The position numbers were made by a program, and so were the translations under genes. From Thermoleophilaceae bacterium (GTDB lineage: Bacteria; Actinomycetota; Thermoleophilia; Solirubrobacterales; Thermoleophilaceae): a stretch of DNA of 6,322 nucleotides. Shown one piece after another: positions 1 to 5,823 of the stretch. The DNA is taken from the NCBI GenBank assembly GCA_013812005.1, contig JACCUE010000208.1, forward strand, positions 1 to 6,322, read 5' to 3'. Below the pieces are notes generated by a model that did no database searches, had not been told where the DNA came from, and saw nothing but the letters and a program-made list of their open reading frames with translations. How positions within the stretch are numbered: position 1 is the stretch's first letter; every line of letters starts with the position of its first letter.

Positions 1-1283
1 GACACCGGATCGTCGGCCTGGCGGCGGTAGAGCTGTCCGTCGGGCAGATACTGCCAGGGAACGTGCGGCAGCAGCGCATGCTTGAAGTTCAGCGCGGGGC
101 GGCGGCCGGGCACTATCGCGTCGGTCCACGCCTCGAAGCGCTGGCGGCGGTTGCCGTTCAGGTTGGCCCGCGTCTGGGCCTCCTCGGCGCTCGGCGTGGC
201 CGAGGCGGCCGAGCCGCTCACCTCTCCTCCCCCGGCGTCGGCGCCGAAGTTGCCCCAGTTCTCCGAGACGCTGGGCAGGTCGCGCTCGATCGCGGGCGGG
301 GTCACCACATGGGCGTAGACGAGGGTCAGGTCGTCGGTCATCGAGCCGAGGCGCTCCAGGAAGGGCTCCTCGGTCCGGGCGTCGGTGCAGAGGTCGCGCG
401 GGCAGACGGTGGTGGCCTCCTCCGAGACGTTCATGCGGTGCGTCTTGCCCAGCAGCGCGAAGATGCTGTTGGGGTGCTCCGAGGACGTCGGCAGCGTGTC
501 CTTCTCGGGGTAGTTGCCGTCCATGATCGCCGGCACCGCCCGGGTGGTCGAGTCGTAGATCGTGTGGGTGTTGCGAAACCAGGTGCCGTCGGAGGCCAGC
601 TGCGCGAAGCCCGGGTAGCGCTCCGCGTCGATGTTGCGCCGGGCATCCATCAGCGATGTGCTCGGGAACTCGTCGAACACGATCATCACCACCGGCACGC
701 GCGCCACGTTGCCCACCGACTTGGCGCTCGCCTCGTCGGCCAGCGTGATCTTCGAGACCGGCGAGATGAACAGGAACAGCACGAGGAACACCAGCGGCGC
801 CGGCGTGAGCACGCTCATGAACGAGCGCACCGGCTCGGCGCGCGCGTACAGCGTGGCAGCGACCGCCCCGAGCGCGAGCGCCACGACGATGAGCAGCACG
901 TCCGAAGAGCCCAGAGCGTCCTTGAGGGCCTGCACGAACACCACGGCAGCCAGGAGCGCCATCAACAGGAGGTGAGTGCCGCGCCGCGCGGCAGGCACGG
1001 TCAGGCCGATGAGCACCTCAACGCCCAGCAGCACGAGCGGCGGTATGAGGACCAGGAGCAGTGCGAAGACGATCACGTCGCCCGGAGTGGATCCGCGGGC
1101 GGCGAAGAACTCCGGGTTGTCCGAGAGCAGCGAGAAGAGCGGCTGGGCGAGTGCGAACGTCGAGAGGACGGCGAGGTGCCCGAAGGCGACGATGGCCTCA
1201 CGCAGCGTCGGCAGGCGGCCCGAGCCCGATCGGGCGGGCCCAGGGTCCGGGGCCCTCTCGGCTGCGCCCGCCGTTTCTGCCAT
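1..1283 (-). CDS. Membrane-anchored sulfatase / alkaline-phosphatase superfamily enzyme (3' end outside window)
   Basis: This reading frame is open from an ATG at 1283-1281 to the window edge, giving 427 complete codons with no stop; the C-terminus is missing. The N-terminal 175 residues hold about five hydrophobic segments (roughly 30-52, 70-97, 104-121, 128-147, 160-175). An extracytoplasmic domain follows, as in LtaS-like transferases and membrane sulfatases. That domain opens with a beta strand ending in an acidic pair (VVMIVFDEFP, D204-E205), where the family places its first metal ligands. Next comes DSTTRAVPAIM (244-254), whose S245-T247 cluster is the likely nucleophile region, and later KHALLPHVPWQYLP (401-414), whose H408 suits the family's metal- or substrate-binding histidine. 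C294 and C299 could form a small disulfide. Residues 345-370 are a Gly/Ser/Ala-rich insertion. The start overlaps the upstream methyltransferase stop as TGATG and lacks a clear Shine-Dalgarno, suggesting reinitiation. The fold is clear, but whether it is a sulfatase, phosphatase or phosphoglycerol/phosphoethanolamine transferase is not. Confidence 0.85.
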   Translation of the reverse strand, partial: MAETAGAAERAPDPGPARSGSGRLPTLREAIVAFGHLAVLSTFALAQPLFSLLSDNPEFFAARGSTPGDVIVFALLLVLIPPLVLLGVEVLIGLTVPAARRGTHLLLMALLAAVVFVQALKDALGSSDVLLIVVALALGAVAATLYARAEPVRSFMSVLTPAPLVFLVLFLFISPVSKITLADEASAKSVGNVARVPVVMIVFDEFPSTSLMDARRNIDAERYPGFAQLASDGTWFRNTHTIYDSTTRAVPAIMDGNYPEKDTLPTSSEHPNSIFALLGKTHRMNVSEEATTVCPRDLCTDARTEEPFLERLGSMTDDLTLVYAHVVTPPAIERDLPSVSENWGNFGADAGGGEVSGSAASATPSAEEAQTRANLNGNRRQRFEAWTDAIVPGRRPALNFKHALLPHVPWQYLPDGQLYRRQADDPV

Positions 1284-2755
1284 CAGCGCTCGGGAACGGT
1301 CAGATCGATCGGGCTGCCCGCGCCCCTGGGACGCGCGAAGTAGAGCAGCCGGGTGCCGGACTCGAGCCGCTCGCGGCGCTCGACGTCGAAGGCATCCGAG
1401 AGCACCCTCTCGAAGCGCTCCCGCTCATAGTCGGGGTGCAGCCCGTCGCGCTTGGGCGCCAGCAGCTTCTCGACCATCGGGTCCTCGCGCGTGGGGAACT
1501 CGATCACCAGCGAGGTGCCAAGGCCGGCGAGCCAGTCCACGAACTCCGCGACCGGCACGTTGGCGGCGATCGTCACGTGGTGGATCAGGGCGAGCGCGAG
1601 CAGCAGATCCGGCGCGCCGCGATCGGGTAACGACTTGCGCTCCTCGCCCCGCCAGCCGAGGCCGGGCGAGGGGTCGGCCAGATTCATCGTGAGCGTGAGG
1701 ATCTTCTCGTCGCCCTCCTCCCGCAGAGTGCGGTAGAGCAGCTCGACCGGGCCTTGGTCGTAGTCGACGGCCAGGACGTGGCGCGACCCCTCGGCGGCGA
1801 TGCGCGAGTAGCGGCCGTTGTTGGCCCCGATGTCCCAGGTCAGCCCCCACTGCTTCGATTTGACCACCTCGCGCACGAACTCGTCCTTGCGCTTGGCGTC
1901 ATCGTCGGTGTAGCTGTTGCGCTCGCCGTAGGCCACCCACACGCCCTGCGGTGGGCTCCACTCCAAGCCCGCCACCAGCTTGCGCATCCGGCGCATGTTG
2001 GCCACGATCAGCTCCTTCTTGAAGCCGGCCTTCTTGATCTCGGCCTTGACCTCCTTGCCCCGATCGCCGTGGCGGGCCTCAAGCTTGGCGTGGAGGAAGA
2101 CGTTGAGGTAGAAGCCCTTGCGAAAGCGGTCGCGAACGGACATCAATCCGCGCATCTGGGCGGGGGTGATCCCGTCGATCGCGCCGCGCAGGAGCGAGTG
2201 GTAGCTCACGTCCTTCACCGACTGCAACAGCAGCGGGTAGAGGTAGAGCATGCAGAACTGGCGGTATCCCACCCACGGCTCGCCGTCGCGAAGGCGCTCG
2301 AAGGAGCCGACGTCCACGAACACCGGCTTCGACCCCTTGAACTGCACGTTGTAGGGCGACGAGTCCTTGGAGATCATGTCCTCGTCGATCGCCGCCAGGT
2401 TCAAGTCGAGCTGCAGCAGCGCGGCCTCCTTGAGCATCGAGAACGGCCACTCGTAGGGATAGGAGACGAACGGGATCCGCTCGTGTGAGAGCACCCCGGC
2501 GCTCGCCTTGACCAGACCGGAGGGCAGCTCGCCACCATCCTCGACGAGCTCGGTGGCGACGATCCGCCCGTCGCCGGAGAACTTCTTCCAGAACGTGGTC
2601 TGCTCGAGCGCCCGGAAGTCGCTCAGGCCCTCGGCGGACAGTGACCGGTAGACCCCGTCGCCCGCGTAGAACACCCGGCTCTCGGGATCGCGGAAGGAGC
2701 CCGGCTCGAGCCGGGAGGCCTCGGGACGGGGAGAGGTCTCTATGGGTGAGGACAT
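1283..2755 (-). CDS. Two-domain class I SAM-dependent methyltransferase with kinase-like N-terminal half
   Basis: This is a 490-residue soluble protein. The C-terminal half is a Rossmann methyltransferase: motif I is TWDIGANNGRYS (306-317), an acidic motif II is AVDYDQ (329-334), and a strand ending in LLLALALIHHV (384-394) follows. The family, as I remember it, is annotated as class I SAM methyltransferase or NoeA-like; the acceptor is unknown. The N-terminal half contains SYPYEWPFSMLKEA (98-111), then KDSSPYN (130-136) and VFVDVGSFE (145-153). The spacing D131-x4-N136-x11-D148-V-G matches the HRDxxxxN...DFG catalytic core of protein kinases and aminoglycoside phosphotransferases, so this half may be a kinase-like or pseudokinase domain (inference). 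ATG 2755 is the only reasonable start, since the next in-frame Met is residue 107, yet no Shine-Dalgarno precedes it. It lies 95 bases after the 60-residue gene and overlaps the sulfatase-like gene by one base. The neighbourhood suggests a glycan or lipid substrate. Confidence 0.88.
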   Translation of the reverse strand: MSSPIETSPRPEASRLEPGSFRDPESRVFYAGDGVYRSLSAEGLSDFRALEQTTFWKKFSGDGRIVATELVEDGGELPSGLVKASAGVLSHERIPFVSYPYEWPFSMLKEAALLQLDLNLAAIDEDMISKDSSPYNVQFKGSKPVFVDVGSFERLRDGEPWVGYRQFCMLYLYPLLLQSVKDVSYHSLLRGAIDGITPAQMRGLMSVRDRFRKGFYLNVFLHAKLEARHGDRGKEVKAEIKKAGFKKELIVANMRRMRKLVAGLEWSPPQGVWVAYGERNSYTDDDAKRKDEFVREVVKSKQWGLTWDIGANNGRYSRIAAEGSRHVLAVDYDQGPVELLYRTLREEGDEKILTLTMNLADPSPGLGWRGEERKSLPDRGAPDLLLALALIHHVTIAANVPVAEFVDWLAGLGTSLVIEFPTREDPMVEKLLAPKRDGLHPDYERERFERVLSDAFDVERRERLESGTRLLYFARPRGAGSPIDLTVPER

Positions 2756-2842
2756 GCGGTCACGATCGCCGTGCGGGCGAGCGGACGGACATGGTAGGGG
2801 ACTGCGGGACGGACTCGTCGGGGCCGGATGACGGCGGCCCGG

Positions 2843-2866
2843 GGCCGACTCTAAGCCGAGTCGGCC
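2843..2866 (-). terminator. Perfect 9-bp stem-loop over the stop codon of the 60-residue gene
   Basis: GGCCGACTC (2843-2851) and GAGTCGGCC (2858-2866) are exact inverted repeats separated by six bases. The hairpin includes the TAG stop (2853-2851 on the minus strand). No T-tract follows, so it is not a classical intrinsic terminator; it could be a GC-rich weak terminator, an attenuator or an mRNA-stabilising end. A second, smaller stem, CGGCC (2835-2839) with GGCCG (2843-2847), shares one arm and cannot form at the same time. Confidence 0.4.
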
Positions 2867-3033
2867 TGCTCCTGCTGCGTGACCGTCTCGTCCTCGGGCT
2901 TGCGGATCTTGAGGAACTTGAGGATGCGGTCCCAGTAGAGGCGCGCAGTGACCGCGACGGCGGCGAGACCACCGGCGAGGATCTGAAGGATCATGCTCCC
3001 GCTGCCGGGATCGAGGTACGCGAGAGGGTCCAT
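2851..3033 (-). CDS. Small single-span membrane protein with YLDPGSGS motif, function unknown
   Basis: This 60-residue protein starts MDPLAYLDPGSGS. One hydrophobic helix follows (about 13-34), then a basic patch (RILKFLKIRK, 36-45) and an acidic, Gln-rich tail. The positive patch after the helix predicts a cytoplasmic C-terminus. I recall short proteins with this YLDPGSGS opening next to surface-polysaccharide genes in several bacteria, but know of no proven function, so none is assigned. Support for a real gene: a GGAG Shine-Dalgarno ten bases before the ATG, G/C at nearly every third position, a -10-like TAGCCT upstream, and its place at the head of a co-directional set with the methyltransferase and the sulfatase-like gene. 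It could be an accessory or anchoring subunit for either enzyme (inference). Confidence 0.75.
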   Translation of the reverse strand: MDPLAYLDPGSGSMILQILAGGLAAVAVTARLYWDRILKFLKIRKPEDETVTQQEQADSA

Positions 3034-3043
3034 GTTCAGAGTG

Positions 3044-3047
3044 CTCC
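3044..3047 (-). promoter_or_regulatory. Shine-Dalgarno site of the 60-residue membrane protein
   Basis: GGAG on the minus strand, ten bases before ATG 3033. It is the clearest ribosome binding site in the window and supports that start. The other minus-strand starts (4520, 2755, 1283) have nothing comparable. Confidence 0.6.
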
Positions 3048-3078
3048 AGTTGGGGCCGGGGTCAAGTTCAACCGCCCC

Positions 3079-3084
3079 AGGCTA
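3079..3084 (-). promoter_or_regulatory. Candidate extended -10 promoter element for the 60-residue gene
   Basis: On the minus strand TGCTAGCCT contains TAGCCT, which fits TANNNT, with a TG one base upstream as in extended -10 promoters. Transcription would start near 3072, giving a leader of about 39 bases that carries the GGAG site. No convincing -35 was found. The same hexamer lies before two other genes in the window, which is the main reason to list it. Confidence 0.35.
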
Positions 3085-3103
3085 GCAGAACGGACAGCTT
3101 CGC

Positions 3104-3122
3104 CACGGGGTCTGCGCCCGTG
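3104..3122 (-). terminator. Candidate hairpin downstream of the GT-C glycosyltransferase gene
   Basis: CACGGG (3104-3109) and CCCGTG (3117-3122) form a six-bp stem with a seven-base loop. On the minus strand it begins about 15 bases after the TGA stop at 3138. There is no T-tract. Its place between the GT-C stop and the TAGCCT element at 3084 suits a boundary between transcription units, but a six-bp stem is common by chance in such GC-rich DNA. Confidence 0.3.
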
Positions 3123-3137
3123 ATCGTTCCAGCTCGT

Positions 3138-4520
3138 TCAGCCTTTTGTCACGCTCGGGGCCTGAATTGGGTTAGGGCTGAGAATCCTCCAACGCCCTGT
3201 CCCGAGCCACATCCGGACTCGCTCACCCGCGCCGAACGGACGGCCGGCCTTTCGCGCGCCGGAATAGAAGACGAGCCCGTCTCCGCGGGCCCGCGCGACC
3301 TGAGCGATGGGAACCCGCGCCTCCCATGCGAGGCGGGTCACGAAGGCCGCGTTCACCGCCGGCGGGCCGTGGGCCAGTACCGCTTCGTGGCCACCGACCC
3401 GCCGAACGGTCGCACTCAGATCCTGCTGGAGCCGGGCGAGCCTCTGCGCATCTGCCGCCTGGCGGCTCACGCCCTTGGCGTGCTCGATGGCCCAGGGATA
3501 GGCAGAGACGGCAAGCAGGGCGGTCAGAGCCACGGCCAGTTCCGCACGCGGCACGGCCGCCACTGCCCGAGCGGCGCCCACCCCGGCCAGGACGCAGCCG
3601 ATGACCACGGCCGGGAGGAAGTAGCGGGGGCTCCCGGAGAATCCGCCCTGGGTCATCGCGGCCACGAGCAGAACCCACAGCACGGCCGTCGCGGCCAGGG
3701 CGACCGTCGCCCTCCCCGCCACGGAGTGGCGCTCGCGCCAGCCGAAGACCGCCGCCGCGAGCGCCCCGAGCTCCAGCGGGAGGCCCCCGAGGTCGTGCGC
3801 GCGGCCGAGCGCCGCCAGCCACGGGTGGTCGTGCAGGGAAAGGCTCCAGTCCGGCTCGTTTCGCGCCTGCGCACCTGCCCCGAGGGGATTGCCCGAGCCG
3901 ATCCACTCCGGCACGAGCCACAGGGCCGGCAGCGCGAGCGCGAGGCCGGCGAGCAGGCGCCGGCAGCGGGGCTCGGAGTGCCACAGCCAGACCCCGTAGG
4001 CAACGAGGAACGGAAATACCTCCGGGCGCAGCAGGCAGGCCAGGAAGCCGAGGACCGCCACCTGCACGCGCTCACCGTCGAGATGGCGCTCGACGGCCCA
4101 CAGCATCAGCGCCACCGCCAGTGGGGCCTCGTTGCCGTGGGCCATGTTGCGCAGCCATCCCGGCGTGAGGGCGAGCGCCGTGGCGGCGATCAGACCCGCG
4201 GCCAGCCCGGTGGCGCGCGCCGGGCCGGCCAGGCGCCGGGCCAGCCGGAATGCCATCGCCAGCGCCAAGAGAGCGCCTGCGCGAGCCACCACCAGCCACA
4301 GGGCCGGCGGCAGTCCCTCATCGATGTGGCTCAGAGGGGCAAAAAGGGCGGTGAACGCCACCGGCAGCGGCTTCCAGGAGGGGCCCCTCACGGTGTCGAG
4401 GTCCAGCGACGCGATCTCCCTTCCCCACACGATCCAGGCCCACGGGTCATAGCTGGGCTCGGAAGGCAGCACGAGAGAGGCCACCGCGCCGAGCACGCAG
4501 GCCGCCAGAAGGCGTCGCAT
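3138..4520 (-). CDS. Polytopic membrane protein, probable GT-C-type glycosyltransferase
   Basis: This 460-residue protein is built mostly of hydrophobic helices. An N-terminal membrane segment (2-19) is followed by a loop PSYDPWAWIVWGREIASLD (22-40), whose D25 sits where GT-C enzymes keep the catalytic or metal-binding aspartate of the first outer loop. Further segments lie near 52-64, 71-92, 103-119, 131-143, 153-164, 168-180, 187-205, 246-260, 269-288, 300-323 and 327-344. Conserved-looking loop motifs are HGNE (128-131), RPE (165-167) and GGFSGSPRYF (292-301). The last 115 residues are more polar and probably form an outer domain. By analogy with GT39/GT87/ArnT-like enzymes it would move a sugar from a polyprenyl-phosphate donor to an extracytoplasmic acceptor; donor and acceptor cannot be told. 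No Shine-Dalgarno precedes ATG 4520, but TAGCCT lies six bases upstream, suggesting a leaderless mRNA. It diverges from the GT2 gene. Confidence 0.8.
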   Translation of the reverse strand: MRRLLAACVLGAVASLVLPSEPSYDPWAWIVWGREIASLDLDTVRGPSWKPLPVAFTALFAPLSHIDEGLPPALWLVVARAGALLALAMAFRLARRLAGPARATGLAAGLIAATALALTPGWLRNMAHGNEAPLAVALMLWAVERHLDGERVQVAVLGFLACLLRPEVFPFLVAYGVWLWHSEPRCRRLLAGLALALPALWLVPEWIGSGNPLGAGAQARNEPDWSLSLHDHPWLAALGRAHDLGGLPLELGALAAAVFGWRERHSVAGRATVALAATAVLWVLLVAAMTQGGFSGSPRYFLPAVVIGCVLAGVGAARAVAAVPRAELAVALTALLAVSAYPWAIEHAKGVSRQAADAQRLARLQQDLSATVRRVGGHEAVLAHGPPAVNAAFVTRLAWEARVPIAQVARARGDGLVFYSGARKAGRPFGAGERVRMWLGTGRWRILSPNPIQAPSVTKG

Positions 4521-4526
4521 GCTCGG

Positions 4527-4532
4527 AGGCTA
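4527..4532 (-). promoter_or_regulatory. Candidate -10 element giving a leaderless mRNA for the GT-C gene
   Basis: TAGCCT on the minus strand, followed by six bases (CCGAGC) and then the ATG at 4520. With usual -10 to +1 spacing, transcription would begin at or beside the A of the ATG. This would explain the missing Shine-Dalgarno. No clear -35 is visible. Confidence 0.4.
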
Positions 4533-4561
4533 GGGCCCCTGCGACCGTCTCCGGTGAAGGA

Positions 4562-4573
4562 TTCGTGCACGAA
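4562..4573. promoter_or_regulatory. Perfect 12-bp palindrome, candidate operator in the divergent region
   Basis: TTCGTGCACGAA reads the same on both strands. It lies in the least GC-rich patch of the divergent intergenic region, centred about 47 bases upstream of the predicted GT-C transcription start and about 110 upstream of the GT2 one. The symmetry and position suit a dimeric regulator; which protein binds is unknown and no regulator gene lies in the window. Confidence 0.35.
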
Positions 4574-4620
4574 ATGTAAAGGTGGGATGGGCGTCCGCGG
4601 GAGGCTCCTCAGAAGACGTT

Positions 4621-4650
4621 CCGGCTGTGTCTCTTCCGAGAGACGGCCGG
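4621..4650. repeat. Long imperfect inverted repeat upstream of the GT2 gene
   Basis: Two nested stems are visible: CCGGC (4621-4625) with GCCGG (4646-4650), and GTCTCT (4629-4634) with AGAGAC (4639-4644), closing on the four-base loop TCCG. The unpaired bases between the stems are TGT on one side and G on the other. If transcription starts near 4679, this is a DNA element covering the -35 area; with a start further upstream it would be a 5'-UTR hairpin ending 34 bases before ATG 4685. Confidence 0.4.
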
Positions 4651-4666
4651 TGTCGGCGCGCCCAGA

Positions 4667-4672
4667 TAGCCT
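4667..4672 (+). promoter_or_regulatory. Candidate -10 element for the GT2 gene
   Basis: TAGCCT on the plus strand, nine bases before GTG 4682 and twelve before ATG 4685. The expected start of transcription is near 4679, so the leader would be only a few bases. It matches the hexamer before the divergent GT-C gene, on the opposite strand, including the two C residues that follow (TAGCCTCC). Confidence 0.35.
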
Positions 4673-4684
4673 CCCGCAGGCGTG

Positions 4685-5758
4685 ATGAAGCTCATCATCC
4701 AGATCCCCTGCTTCGACGAGGCCGAACAGCTGCCGGACACCCTCGCCGACCTTCCGCGCGAACTGCCGGGGTTCGATGCGGTCGAGTGGCTCGTGATCGA
4801 CGACGGGTCGACCGACGAGACGATCGAGGTGGCACGCGCCGGCGGCGTGCACCATGTGGTGCGCCTCACCAACAACAAGGGGCTCGCCGCCGCCTTCCAA
4901 GCCGGCCTGGACGCCTGCCTCAAGCTGGGCGCCGACGTGATCGTGAACACCGACGCCGACAACCAGTACTACGGCGGCGACATCGACAAGCTGGTGGCGC
5001 CGATCCTCGCGGGTGACGCCGACATGGTGGTCGGTGACCGCGAGACCGCCTCGATCGAGCACTTCTCGCCACTGAAGAAGCGCCTTCAGCGGCTGGGGTC
5101 GGCGGTGGTCAGGCGTGCCTCGGGCACCACGATTCCCGACACCACGTCCGGCTTCCGCGCCTACAACCGCGAGGCCGCCCTGCAGATGCAGGTGGTGTCC
5201 AAGTTCACGTACACGCTCGAGACGATCATCCAGGCGGGCAAGATGCTCGTGGCCGTCGAGCACGTGCCCATCCGGACCAACGAGCAGAGTCGCCCGTCGC
5301 GGCTGTTTCCCTCCATGTGGTCCTACGTGCGCCGCAACGCCGGGTCGATCTTCCGCGTCTACTCGCTGTATGAGCCGATGCGCGTGTTCTTCATCGCCGC
5401 CACCGCCGTCGCGCTGCCGGCCGCCGTGATCTGGGTGCGGTTTCTCTACTTCTTCTTCGTCGGCGAGGGCGAGGGCCACGTGCAGTCGCTGATCCTCGGC
5501 TCCACGCTGATGATCATCTCCGTGCAGCTCGCGGCGCTCGGCGTCCTCGGCGACATCCTGGCGGGCAGTCGTGTGCTCCAGCAACGGATCCTCGAGCGGG
5601 TCCGGCGCGTTGAGCTGACCCTGGGCGTGGAGCCATCCCACTACGAGCCGGCCGCGGGCTCCGACGGTCCTCCTCGCACCACCGGCGCGCAGGCGGGGCC
5701 GGCCACCGGCAAGGATGCGCAGCGGCAAAGCGAAGCGCAGCAGCCCGTGGCCCGGTGA
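4685..5758 (+). CDS. GT2-family glycosyltransferase with two C-terminal membrane segments (DPM1/GtrB-like)
   Basis: This 357-residue protein opens with IIQIPCFDEAEQLPDTL (4-20), the usual GT2 first strand. WLVIDDGSTDET (35-46) carries the D39-D40 nucleotide-binding pair, NNKGLAAAFQAGL (63-75) follows, and NTDADNQY (88-95) holds the DXD metal site D90-A-D92. PDTTSGFRAYN (151-161) matches the acceptor-side motif of polyprenyl-phosphate glycosyltransferases. After the catalytic domain come two membrane segments (about 233-258 and 267-291) and a polar, low-complexity tail (about 320-357). Such enzymes make dolichol- or undecaprenyl-phosphate sugars, or extend glycans, at the cytoplasmic membrane face; the sugar is not predictable. 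GTG 4682 directly precedes ATG 4685 in frame. ATG is preferred, though only a weak AGG (4678-4680) precedes it. The stop overlaps a GTG (5755) as GTGA, suggesting coupling to the methyltransferase that follows. Confidence 0.9.
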   Translation: MKLIIQIPCFDEAEQLPDTLADLPRELPGFDAVEWLVIDDGSTDETIEVARAGGVHHVVRLTNNKGLAAAFQAGLDACLKLGADVIVNTDADNQYYGGDIDKLVAPILAGDADMVVGDRETASIEHFSPLKKRLQRLGSAVVRRASGTTIPDTTSGFRAYNREAALQMQVVSKFTYTLETIIQAGKMLVAVEHVPIRTNEQSRPSRLFPSMWSYVRRNAGSIFRVYSLYEPMRVFFIAATAVALPAAVIWVRFLYFFFVGEGEGHVQSLILGSTLMIISVQLAALGVLGDILAGSRVLQQRILERVRRVELTLGVEPSHYEPAAGSDGPPRTTGAQAGPATGKDAQRQSEAQQPVAR

Positions 5759-5823
5759 CGAAAGAGCTCAGCACCTCGCCTGCGCCCGCGGGGGTTGCGG
5801 AGGGTGGCGGTGCCCCCCTTTGA
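5755..5823 (+). other. Short frame, probable true 5' end of the downstream methyltransferase, broken at a C6 run
   Basis: A GTG at 5755 overlaps the GT2 stop (GTGA) and opens 22 codons, beginning VTKELSTSPAPAGVAEGGG, that end at TGA 5821-5823 just after a run of six C (5813-5818). Adding one C to that run would fuse this frame to the methyltransferase frame as GGGAPPLISSVPTGNTF. The upstream extension in the methyltransferase's own frame is Cys- and Arg-rich and has no ATG or GTG between 5757 and the C run, so it looks noncoding. Either the assembly lacks a base, the gene is frameshifted here, or translation truly begins further down. Confidence 0.45.

Noticed and set aside
63..1343. Long plus-strand open frame of 426 codons opposite the sulfatase-like gene
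   Set aside because: Its product is extremely Arg/His/Gly-rich with no recognisable domain. The minus-strand frame over the same bases gives membrane segments and sulfatase motifs, so this is a GC-rich antisense shadow.
1754..2488. Plus-strand open frame of 244 codons opposite the methyltransferase gene
   Set aside because: Repetitive Val/Leu/His composition typical of the antisense of a GC-rich gene; the minus strand has the SAM-binding motifs.
2791..2796. TACCAT on the minus strand as a -10 element for the 490-residue methyltransferase
   Set aside because: It fits TANNNT and would give a leader of about 29 bases, but it differs from the TAGCCT copies, has no -35, and the leader has no Shine-Dalgarno.
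4575..4580. TTTACA on the minus strand as a -35 element for the GT-C gene
   Set aside because: It resembles TTGACA, but the TAGCCT hexamer is about 42 bases away and no TANNNT lies at 16-18 bases.
3120..4685. Long plus-strand open frame of 521 codons opposite the GT-C gene
   Set aside because: The translation is an Arg/Gln/Gly/His-rich string without domain features. The opposite strand encodes a clear polytopic membrane protein.
4388..5728. Minus-strand open frame of 446 codons opposite the GT2 gene
   Set aside because: His/Arg/Val-rich composition with no motifs. The plus strand carries all GT2 signature motifs.
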